Positions 24,762 to 37,250 of a stretch of 64,000 nt of DNA are shown here, piece after piece (the stretch's first letter is position 1; every line of letters begins with the position of its first letter). The position numbers and the translations under genes were made by a program. The stretch is from Ananas comosus (lineage: Eukaryota; Streptophyta; Magnoliopsida; Poales; Bromeliaceae): positions 2,350,773 to 2,414,772 of the forward strand of contig NC_033645.1 of assembly GCF_001540865.1 (NCBI RefSeq). Direction: 5' to 3'. The notes beneath the pieces were generated by a model. That model ran no database searches. It saw only the letters and a program-made list of their open reading frames with translations, and was not told the origin of the DNA.

Positions 24762-26427
24762 GATCCATATACGCATGCACCACGGTTCACACAATTTCTC
24801 TTTGTATTATTATTATTTTTTTTTTGGAAAAATAAAGGTGTATATAAGCGATAAGAACGAGAGGGGCGATAGGTGTACGTTCGCCCACGTTGCTCGCGAC
24901 ACGCCCACCAGATTTAGTTTTTGAGGGCATAATCCATTTATCTAAACCCCACGGGGAATAATTTTAACTTTATTATTATTATTCATGCACCATACTCTAC
25001 ATACATATATACACACATAGATCTCGTGCGCACACACACGAGGAATAATAAATCGAGAGAATAACTATTCCCCCGGGATATATATGCATGCCTAATTATA
25101 TGTCTAATATTAATATTTTGTAAGATATTATTATTTGAAAACTAATTGCATAGTAGAAATAAATTCGACAATCTATGTATGCTGACATATATAAGAGACA
25201 ATAAATTAAATAAATAAATAAATAAATAAGAGAGGTGAACCTATGTCATAATTGTTAAGTGTATTATTCAAGAGATCAATTTGATAGGGAAAAAAAAAAG
25301 ATAATCTGAAAATAATTTTAACAGATATATATTATATATGATATCGATTCATGCATTTAAAGCACGTTAGGAAGCAAATAAAAGTAATGATGCGGTATCT
25401 TAAATAATCCAAGAACTTTTTGTTAAATTTCTAAATAGAATTAAGCCTTGTCATGTATACTTCATTTATAATTATAAGGAGCTTTGTTGTTATGTGACAG
25501 AGGTGCATGCAAGCTCATCACAGGCCACCACTTCAACACGTTACTACGTTAGTCGGTGGTTCAGAGTTTTTGGGTACCTTCCTTTTTTTTCTTTTTTTTT
25601 ACGTGACAAATAATCATAATGTGTATGATAAAATCTCACACTAATGCATTTTTGAATGTACTAACAAAAAAGTAAAAAAAAAAAAAAAGTAATTACTACC
25701 AACTCTTTAACAAGCAGCTTAGGTAATAATTAAATACGATCGATGCGTGATGTACTAAATTTCCACCTCGAAGTTTACTTTTGGTCTAAAATTAAGCTCC
25801 AGAAATGAAATGCTTTACTTACTAATTAAGATTATATTAGAGAATATTAGTGAGTTTTTTTGTTTTTCCTTCTTTTCAAGCAACTAATTAAAGTTGTATT
25901 TAGTTGTTCTTACTTCACCAAATGAAGGTTTGGGTACTTTTTCATCATGCTCTCATTGGTTTCTTTGGACTCCTGTTACCCGTAATAAGATACGTTTAAG
26001 AATACGAACAACATGCTTATCTGCAAAAGCTTAAGCTATAATAAAACGAAGTTTTTAATATCTATATTTAATATTTCATCTCATGCATGTTTTGATTCGA
26101 GACTTTTTAATTTTAATAAATCCAAGACGCAGACTGGAATTAAATGAAGATGTATATATATATATAGTAGGAGCTGGGAATGATTAATCAAATATGAGAG
26201 GTATAACCATGAATGATAAAGAATATGTAACAATCATTTATTTCTAAAAGCTTAAACTATAAAAAAACTATATTTTGAAATCTTATATACATATATTCAA
26301 TAATATATAGTGTTCAAGATAAATTAACTTCATTTCTATTCCTACTACTTCTGCGGGGAAAAAAAAGAGAAAAGAATAGAATTATAAATGGTATTTTAAT
26401 TATTTAGCAACATTATATATATATACA
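24762..26427. other. AT-rich intergenic DNA
   Basis: Low-complexity sequence with an (AAAT)n run at about 25203-25229 and several poly-A/T tracts. No gene, no defined element ends. Probably distal promoter and spacer for the WD40 gene. Confidence 0.5.
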
Positions 26428-26673
26428 CCACGTGGCAACGAAACAAACAATTTTTGAAAAATCTAAATAATCCTATAATTAAATGACATCCAAGCCCTCC
26501 ATATATCTATATCATAATCTCTTGTAGATAACTTATGAATTTGCATGCGTAACTCTCAAGGGATTAAATAGCGCAGGAAAAGTTTGTGTGTCTTAGTCGA
26601 ATATTTAAACTACCACATATATACCAAATACAATTTCGACGACCCATAACAACTCCCATTTCCAACGTAACGT
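26428..26673 (+). promoter_or_regulatory. ACGT-box cluster upstream of the RUP-like gene
   Basis: CCACGTGGC, a perfect G-box palindrome, lies at 26428-26436, about 480 bp before the start codon. Two more ACGT cores stand 5 bp apart in aacgtaacgtaacg at 26665-26668 and 26670-26673. HY5 is known to bind ACGT-containing elements, including in the Arabidopsis RUP2 promoter. A HY5/UV-B input here is inference from position and motif. Confidence 0.45.
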
Positions 26674-26907
26674 AACGCACTTCCCCACCAATCATCCTAA
26701 CACCACCTCGCAAAAATAAGCCCACGCACCAACACTACGCGATCGAACAACGAAACAAGTTTTATTATTAAGGGGGAGCCAAATTAATCCTACTCGATCA
26801 CGGTACCATATATTCTCCTCCCTCGATCCCCATGATGATAAAATATTAAAAGCCCGAATCTTTTAGTTTCCAATCCATTAGCTCACAGAGCCAGCTGATC
26901 TCTCACT

Positions 26908-26922
26908 ATGCATGGGCAATGA
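26908..26922 (+). other. uORF1 of the RUP-like gene (4 codons)
   Basis: ATG CAT GGG CAA TGA. The TGA stop overlaps the main ATG at 26919 in an ATGA arrangement, which could let terminating ribosomes restart at the main start. Whether it lies in the mRNA depends on the transcription start, which I cannot see. Confidence 0.55.
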
Positions 26923-26983
26923 ACAACACCTCCTCCTCCTCCTCCTCCTCCTCCTCTCACTACGTGGAGAAAGAAGAAGATGA
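26912..26983 (+). other. uORF2 of the RUP-like gene, overlapping the CDS
   Basis: A second upstream AUG opens a 23-codon frame that reads the (CTC)n repeat as a leucine run and stops at 26981-26983, about 60 nt inside the main CDS in another frame. Ribosomes that use it would bypass the main start. Confidence 0.5.
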
Positions 26984-28000
26984 AGGAGAAGAAGAGGAGG
27001 AGAGAGCGAAGTGCGAGTGGGACTTCCACCTAGCTGCGGTGGTGTCGTCGTCATCGTCGGGGAATCTCGGCGCTTCGGACGCCATCGGGGCCATCGACTT
27101 CGACCCCTCGGGACGGCTCCTCGCCACGGGGGGGATCGCGAGGAAGATAAGGGTGTACGAGGTCGAGCGCCTGTTGTCGCCGAGCGAGAGAGGAGGAGGA
27201 GGTGGTGAGGCGCGGGCGACGAGTTTCAAGGACCACGCGGGTTGCTGCGCGCGCTGCGTGTGCGCGCCGGCGAAGCTGAGCAGCGTGAGGTGGCGGCCGG
27301 ACGGGGCGGGGCGCGTGGTGGGATGCGGCGACTACGACGGCGTGGTGGCGGAGTACGACGTGGCGGAGGGCGGCGGCGCGGCGGTGTTCGAGCGCGACGA
27401 GCACGCGGGGCGGCGGGTGTGGAGCGTGGACTACGCGCCCGACGGGTCCCTGGGCGCGTCGGGCTCCGACGACCGCAGCGCCCACGTCTGGGACGCGCGC
27501 TCCGGCCCCGGCGCGGCGGCGCTGGTCGGGGTGGCGCGCGCGGGGGGCGCGGTGTGCTGCGTGGAGTTCGACCCCGGCGGGGGCCCCTGGGTGGCGCTCG
27601 GGAGCGCGGATCGCAAGGCCTACGTGTACGACCTGCGCGCGATGGGGCGCGGCGCCGCGGGGGTCATGGAGGGGCACGCGCGCGCCGTGACCTACGTGCG
27701 CTTCGCGGGCGCGGGAAGCGTGGTGACGTCGGCGGCGGATGGGACCCACCGCATGTGGGATTGGCGGGAGGGGAAAGAGACGAGGCGCTACGCGGGCCAC
27801 GCGAACGGGAGGAGCTTCGTGGGGATGGGGGTGTGGAGAGGGGCCGGGCTCGTGGGTAGCGGGTCGGAGACCAACGAGGTGTTCGTGCACGACCTCCGTT
27901 GGAAGGATCCGATATGGGTTCGCGGGTTCGGGGGGAGCTCCGGGGACGTCGCCGCGGAGAGGGTGTTCGTGAGCGCCGTGTGTTGGAGACAAAATAATGC

Positions 28001-28042
<42 letters not shown>

Positions 28043-28172
28043 TAACAACAACAACAATGTTTACGGCGATAATTATAAACTGGGAAAAGATGAAGCGGGG
28101 TTGCTCGTCGCGGGGGGCTCCAATGGGGTTCTGCAGGTGTTCGTTTGCAGAAGAAAAGAAGAGTTGAATTAA
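26919..28172 (+). CDS. RUP2: RUP-like WD40 repressor of UV-B photomorphogenesis
   Basis: Single-exon 417-residue WD40 protein, strongly GC-rich unlike the AT-rich flanks. RUP1/RUP2 in Arabidopsis bind the UV-B receptor UVR8, return it to the inactive dimer and close a negative feedback loop; they also touch flowering. Order here: a Ser run (residues 5-13), an acidic stretch (17-28), a linker CEWDFHLAAVV, then seven blades with closing strands KIRVYEVE, VVAEYDV, SAHVWDAR, KAYVYDLR, THRMWDWR, EVFVHDLR and LQVFVCR. A DHAGCCARC segment follows blade 1. Blade 7 is interrupted by about 20 Asn from an AAT/AAC repeat. I chose the start because a dense Ser/acidic leader follows directly, but two upstream AUGs lie within 11 nt. 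It could be RUP1 rather than RUP2; a SPA-like protein is unlikely because there is no kinase-like or coiled-coil region. Confidence 0.85.
27996..28056 (+). repeat. Coding (AAT/AAC)n microsatellite, poly-Asn
   Basis: In-frame AAT run ending in AAC-type codons, inside blade 7 of the WD40 protein. It encodes an Asn tract. Slippage would change its length by whole codons. Confidence 0.9.
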
Positions 28173-28969
28173 ACAAAAACAAAAACGAAAAAGAAAAAGA
28201 CAAAGAAGAAGATGATGATGGTTTAATTTGTTTTTTCTTTTTTTCTTTTTTTCTTTTTTTTGGTGTTTTATTTTGGTTGAAAGAGTTGAATTAAAACTTC
28301 GAACACTGTATGATTTGAGAAGGATTCGATATGATGATTCATTTGTAATTCGGATTCTAACAGGAAAGATGAATTTCTTTTTTTCTTTTTTTTCTTTTTT
28401 TGCATGGAAATAGTTTATGGGCTTCGATCTATTTTTGGGTTGTTTGCGAGGAACCGAGAGAAGCTGCAGGAGGTTCACCTTGGGTGGATGGAGAGAAGCC
28501 ACGTGGACGTAGCTGTACCAGAATATAAGATGTGTCAGGGGCTTTATTATGTGGAGAAAATGCTGGCTAGTATTGGGTGGGGAAAGAAAACTGCACGCCT
28601 CCTCAAATGGGTCTGCTGCTTCCCCCTGCACCTGCAGTTAGACGAGCACAGGTGCGATCTACTTTTTTTAAGTAAGCTGCTGCATAAGTTTTAACATTAT
28701 TCTATTAACTAGCGTCTATAATTTTTCAATATAATTAGTATTAGATTTTAATTTTGGATTTACATTGACTACGCATACAAGAAACATCTCGTCGACGAAA
28801 CACGATGGCTAGAATTACCCAGAGTCAACATATCCATCAACTAAAACACTAGCACAATGGAAACTTCAGAGAGAATACAAGCAGCATAAATTACGGCAAG
28901 CAACGAAACAGATTGTTTCCAATATAGTGTAGTTTAAGAACTAATGACTGCAACGAATTCGCAGTTAAG
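28173..28969. other. Intergenic DNA downstream of the RUP-like gene
   Basis: T/C-rich 3' flank with poly-T blocks. The frames present have no recognisable content. No gene seen. Confidence 0.55.
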
Positions 28970-29302
28970 TGTTACGGTCCTACCGTATCAATAGGGATAA
29001 ACGATCGCTTCGAGTGGATCGAACCTCCTAAAGAATTGAGAAGTAGAGAAGTAGAGAGAAGAGGTAGAAAGAGAAGACAAGATATGAGAAAAAAGAAACA
29101 ATATTACTTTCTTATTTCTTGTAACTCCAGGTTACATTATATAGAGTCCAAATCCTTAAACTACTCTTAATCATACCTAATAAATCTATTCCCAAACAAG
29201 ATAACTGCCTATTCCTAAATATATTCCTAAATAACAAGATATTTAAATTTGAACTTCTTTAATAAAAGAAAACTATTAAAAAGGAAAGTTGGGGTCGCAT
29301 CA
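28970..29302. mobile_element. Solo LTR, 333 bp
   Basis: Starts TGTTACGG and ends CGCATCA, so TG...CA termini. A perfect 5-bp duplication TTAAG lies on both sides (28965-28969 and 29303-29307). Inside there is a TATA-like tatatagag at about 29137. There is no internal region or second LTR nearby, so this is what unequal LTR recombination leaves. It stands about 160 bp downstream of the CFIm25 stop codon. Confidence 0.85.
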
Positions 29303-29464
29303 TTAAGAGACCAATTACAACATATCAATAAATTGCTGCATGTAATCATTTTTCTTGTCACCTATGGCTGAACTGATAAATGACCCTAAGATAAAGTACA
29401 TCAACTAACTGTTAATAAGTTTCATTTCTGAGCAGTAAATCCATAATCCAAGCCTGAGGCAGCT

Positions 29465-34138
<4,674 letters not shown>

Positions 34139-35785
34139 TCAGCATCCCTCAAGAACAACACTACATCCAGTGCTCTTCCAAACTTTTCCATCTTCCATCT
34201 TCTCTCTAGCACTCTCAGCCTCATTCCATTGGCCTGAACCAGCATAAATGTTAGATACAAGAGCATGCACCCCACCCTCTTCTGTTTCTAGCTGTGTAAT
34301 CCCCTCTATTACCTTATTGATTGATACAACATCATTGCTAACTCTACATCCACCAAGCAAAGCTCCCCAAATAGCAATATCAGGCTTATAGGGCATTTCC
34401 TTAATCACCCTCTTAGCCTCTTCAACACGGCCGTCTCGACAAAGCATATCGATCAAACACCCGAAGTGTTCGATCTTCGGTCGAACCCTAAATTCCCTCT
34501 CCATCGAATCGAAGATCTTCTTACCTTCTTCGACCAAACCCCCATGACTACATGCAAATAAGATGCCCATAAATGTATAGTCGTTGAGCACGAGGCCTTC
34601 TCTTTTCAGCAAGGCGAAGAGTTTCATAGCATCCGCGCACTTTCCATGCATTGCAAGCGCTTTGATCATTACATTCCAACAAAACACATCCTTCGTTATC
34701 ATCTTGAGGAAGGTTAGGAGGGCTCTATCTATATCTCCGCATTTTGAATACATTTCCACGAGGGAAGTGCCAATTATAGCTTCTAACTGAAGCCCACTAT
34801 TTATTAAATTGAAATGTATCCATTTCCCGATCTTCAAGTCTCCTAAATGGGCGCAAGCCAACAACGCAGACACGGCAGTGTACCCGTCGGGAGCCACTTT
34901 CTCCAACCGCATCCGAAGAAAGAGATCGAGCGCCTGCCTAAATTTGCCGTTCTGGGTATAACTAGCAAGCATGCAATTCCACGACACCACATTCCTCTCG
35001 GGCATCTCATCAAACAATTTCCTCGCACCCCTAAGATCATCAGAATCCGCTAAAGCTCTCACCATCGCCGTCCACGACACTATATCTTTCTTCGGCATCC
35101 TTTGAAATAACTCTTTTGCTTCTTCTACATACTTGGACTTCACATACCCCGAAAACATCGCATTCCACGACACCACGTCCCTCTCCGGCATTCCATCGAA
35201 CACCTCCCTCGCGGAATTGATATCGCCAAAATTCACATACTCAGTGATCATCTTATTCCATAATCCTACCGATTTCAATGCCAACCCATCGAAAACTCTC
35301 CGCGCATCGGACATATCCAATTCTAGATAAAAATTGAGAAGGGAACTCCCAATCACGGGAACACCGTCGAACCCGTCTTTGATAACCCGGCAATGGAGTT
35401 TCTTCCCGAACCCGGAGCTCCCGAGGCGAGCGCACGCGGAGATGAGGTACGGGTAGGTGAAACTGTTGGGGGCGAGGCCTCTGAGAGGCATTTCGTCGAA
35501 CAGGTGGAGGGCGTTCTCGTAGGGCCCGTGGTGCGCGTACCCTCTAATCATGGCGTTGTGGAGGAGGACGTGCGGAGGGTGGAGGGGCGAGGAGAAGAGG
35601 CGCTCGGCGTAGGGCATGGATCCGAGCTCGGTGGCGCGGCGGAGGAGGAGGGAGGAGAGGGTTGGGGAGAGGGAGAGGGAGGAGGTGAGGAGGAGGCCAT
35701 GGATTTGCTTCAGCTGGTGGAAGAAGACGCAGCTGCGAAGGAGGTGGGGGATTAATTGGCCGAGGGGAAGTGTCGAACGTTGCAT
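34139..35785 (-). CDS. PLS-class pentatricopeptide repeat protein with E domain
   Basis: Intronless, about 548 residues; such proteins bind specific RNAs in mitochondria or plastids, usually for C-to-U editing. The repeat array begins near LKQIHGLLLTS and runs through tandem motifs such as MPERDVVSWNAM, MPKKDIVSWTAM, MPERNVVSWNCM and ITKDVFCWNVM, about ten or more repeats. It ends in an E/E+ type tail (PDIAIWGALLGGCRV, then VSNIYAGSGQWNEAESAREKM). There is no DYW deaminase domain, so editing would need a DYW partner in trans. I chose the Met of MQRSTLPLGQL because the repeat region follows soon after. An upstream in-frame Met at 35896 would add 37 residues (MLIIDPLCC...). I cannot tell which carries the targeting peptide. 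The RNA target is unknown. Confidence 0.88.
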   Translation of the reverse strand: MQRSTLPLGQLIPHLLRSCVFFHQLKQIHGLLLTSSLSLSPTLSSLLLRRATELGSMPYAERLFSSPLHPPHVLLHNAMIRGYAHHGPYENALHLFDEMPLRGLAPNSFTYPYLISACARLGSSGFGKKLHCRVIKDGFDGVPVIGSSLLNFYLELDMSDARRVFDGLALKSVGLWNKMITEYVNFGDINSAREVFDGMPERDVVSWNAMFSGYVKSKYVEEAKELFQRMPKKDIVSWTAMVRALADSDDLRGARKLFDEMPERNVVSWNCMLASYTQNGKFRQALDLFLRMRLEKVAPDGYTAVSALLACAHLGDLKIGKWIHFNLINSGLQLEAIIGTSLVEMYSKCGDIDRALLTFLKMITKDVFCWNVMIKALAMHGKCADAMKLFALLKREGLVLNDYTFMGILFACSHGGLVEEGKKIFDSMEREFRVRPKIEHFGCLIDMLCRDGRVEEAKRVIKEMPYKPDIAIWGALLGGCRVSNDVVSINKVIEGITQLETEEGGVHALVSNIYAGSGQWNEAESAREKMEDGKVWKSTGCSVVLEGC

Positions 35786-36017
35786 GTAATAATAATGTAA
35801 AAGTGAAAGGTATTGGTGAACGCGGCGTGATTTGTGAACGGGCGATGCGCACAAGGTGCTTGTTGTGAAGCAACAAAGAGGGTCGATTATTAACAATTTA
35901 ACGGGGACGGCGCCATAATTTTAAGACTTTGAAGGGATATAAATGTAAAAATGGCAACTACTTCAACAAAGCCCATGGACCATTGCCCTATATGGGCCAT
36001 TTTGGGCTCGGTTATTA

Positions 36018-36028
36018 GTCCCACATCG
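36018..36028 (+). promoter_or_regulatory. Upstream sequence element of the U2 gene
   Basis: GTCCCACATCG, an exact match to the plant snRNA consensus RTCCCACATCG. It ends about 32 bp before the TATA box. That spacing is the one known for RNA polymerase II snRNA genes; polymerase III genes such as U6 have about 10 bp less. Confidence 0.93.
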
Positions 36029-36059
36029 ACTGTTTTTGACGACACACCACGCGTCCGGG

Positions 36060-36067
36060 ATATAAAA
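36060..36067 (+). promoter_or_regulatory. TATA box of the U2 gene
   Basis: A tataaaag-type box about 30 bp before the first transcribed base, correctly placed behind the upstream element. Confidence 0.88.
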
Positions 36068-36094
36068 GCGATATGTGGGTGCATCGTAAAACTC

Positions 36095-36293
36095 ATACCT
36101 TTCTCGGCCTTTTGGCTAAGATCAAGTGTAGTATCTGTTCTTATCAGTTTAATATCTGATACGTGGGCCATGTGCCCACCTCGATATTAAATTAATTTTT
36201 ATGTGGGGGAGGGCCCACCCACGGTAGCTTGCTATCGGGCCCCTCGCGCGTCGCCCTTGTGTTGCACTATTGCTCGGGCCTGGCGCACCCCTA
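36095..36293 (+). ncRNA. U2: U2 spliceosomal snRNA
   Basis: U2 pairs with the intron branch site and catalyses splicing with U6. The first 65 bases match the near-invariant 5' domain: ATACCTTTCTCGGCCTTTTG at the start, the branch-site-pairing GTAGTA inside AAGTGTAGTATCTG, and the TTATCAGTTTAATATCTGAT hairpin region. An Sm-like site AATTTTTATG follows at about 36192. The 3' domain has the stem-loop with GGTAGCTTGCTATC and the last helix with TTGCACTATTGC and GGCGCACCCCTACC. Length is about 197, usual for plant U2. With consensus upstream element and TATA box, it looks like a working copy. The 3' end is set by comparison with the family and may be off by a few bases; I did not find a clear plant 3' box. 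Confidence 0.95.
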
Positions 36294-36434
36294 CCAAAGC
36301 ATTAAAATCAAAATTTAATTATATAAATAATTATATAATTTATTTAATAATTATTATGCTTATATTGATTAATATATATATATATTAATACCCTTTGATA
36401 TAATCACAAAAATAATATTATGTGTTAATTTAAA
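36294..36434. other. U2 3' flank
   Basis: Very AT-rich DNA, including a TA run at about 36371-36386. The snRNA 3' box would be expected in the first 20 bases; I do not see a good match. Confidence 0.4.
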
Positions 36435-36868
36435 GGAATAATTGTTTATATAAACTCTTCAAAATTTAAGAAATATTTTATTATTCTAAAACAGTTATTC
36501 CCTATTAAGTTAATTTGGGTTAAACGTTGAGTTAAAAATTTACTAGAGTTTAAAAAAAATCAAAATGCCTCTTTTATCTTTAGTTTAAGCTTAGTTTAAG
36601 AACAAAAAAGAAATATCAAAATATTTTTTGTACCGCTAACTTAAGAGTAAATAAGAAAAGTCGGTAATAGTAGAAGAGTATATTGAAAAGGGCAAAATAA
36701 TAATTTCATACAGATACCAACTATTACTAATGGTTTAGTAATAGAATTTAACTGTAGGGGTATATTTGAAATAGATTAGAACGTAAAAAAGATATTTTCA
36801 ATACTAGCCTTCTAAAAGGGCTAAACTAGAAGGTCAGAAACTTTTCAGGGTGTATAAACAATTGCCTC
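36435..36868. mobile_element. Mutator-like MITE near the U2 gene
   Basis: 434 bp with imperfect terminal inverted repeats (left ggaataattgtttatataaa, right tgtataaacaattgcctc) and a perfect 9-bp duplication TAATTTAAA at 36426-36434 and 36869-36877. AT-rich interior without coding capacity. A different family from the elements at 2.1 and 59.2 kb. Confidence 0.82.
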
Positions 36869-37032
36869 TAATTTAAATATTGTAACCTTATTGTATATTT
36901 TTAATCTATCAAGTGAGGTTAATTATATTATATTCTGTATCTCTATTTTATTTATTTAGCAGAGCGGAATGTATTTTTTAGTATGTTTGATCCTCACTTA
37001 CCATCCCGAAGAGGGCGGATCGGGCGAAGATT

Positions 37033-37113
37033 GGAATTTGACATATATTACTATAACTCCTAGATTGAAATTTGACATATTATTATAACTCCTAGATTGA
37101 ATTTGACATATTA
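37033..37113. repeat. Short tandem repeat, about 37-bp unit, 2.3 copies
   Basis: The unit aatttgacatat...actcctagattg occurs twice and then starts a third time, with small indels in the AT stretch between. Confidence 0.75.
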
Positions 37114-37116
37114 CTA

Positions 37117-37250
37117 ATAGTTAAGGATTTGATGCTTGTTACCAGAGATTTTAAGTTTGAAGTTTAGTTATTTCACATTTTCAGTTAAATTTGTTTTTAA
37201 GAATAAATAAATAAAATAGATAACATGTTATTTTTTTCTTAAAAAAAAGA
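37117..37250. mobile_element. Degenerate copy of the 63.6-kb MITE family
   Basis: Segments in the same order as the reverse complement of 63566-63789: gttaaggattt...ttaccagagattttaagttt, then agttatttcacatttt-ag-taaattt, then aagaataaataaataaaatag. It is diverged, the outer end is not clear, and no duplication was found. Confidence 0.4.

Noticed and set aside
27242..27859. 205-codon plus-strand frame overlapping the RUP-like gene
   Set aside because: Arg/Gly-rich alternate-frame translation of the same GC-rich exon.
27051..28631. 526-codon minus-strand open frame opposite the RUP-like gene
   Set aside because: It is the antisense of a GC-rich WD40 coding region, where stop codons are rare. 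Its residues are His/Pro/Arg/Ala runs with no domain.
28404..28694. 96-codon plus-strand frame downstream of the RUP-like gene
   Set aside because: No domain, no codon bias, no splice context; within the 3' flank.
35393..35755. 120-codon plus-strand frame opposite the PPR gene
   Set aside because: Gly/Glu-rich antisense shadow of the PPR N-terminal coding region.
36203..36388. Short plus-strand frame over the U2 3' half
   Set aside because: The DNA is explained by the U2 snRNA; the frame is incidental.
37033..37113. Possible CRISPR-like array
   Set aside because: Only about two contiguous copies of one unit with no spacers, in plant nuclear DNA; it is a plain tandem repeat.
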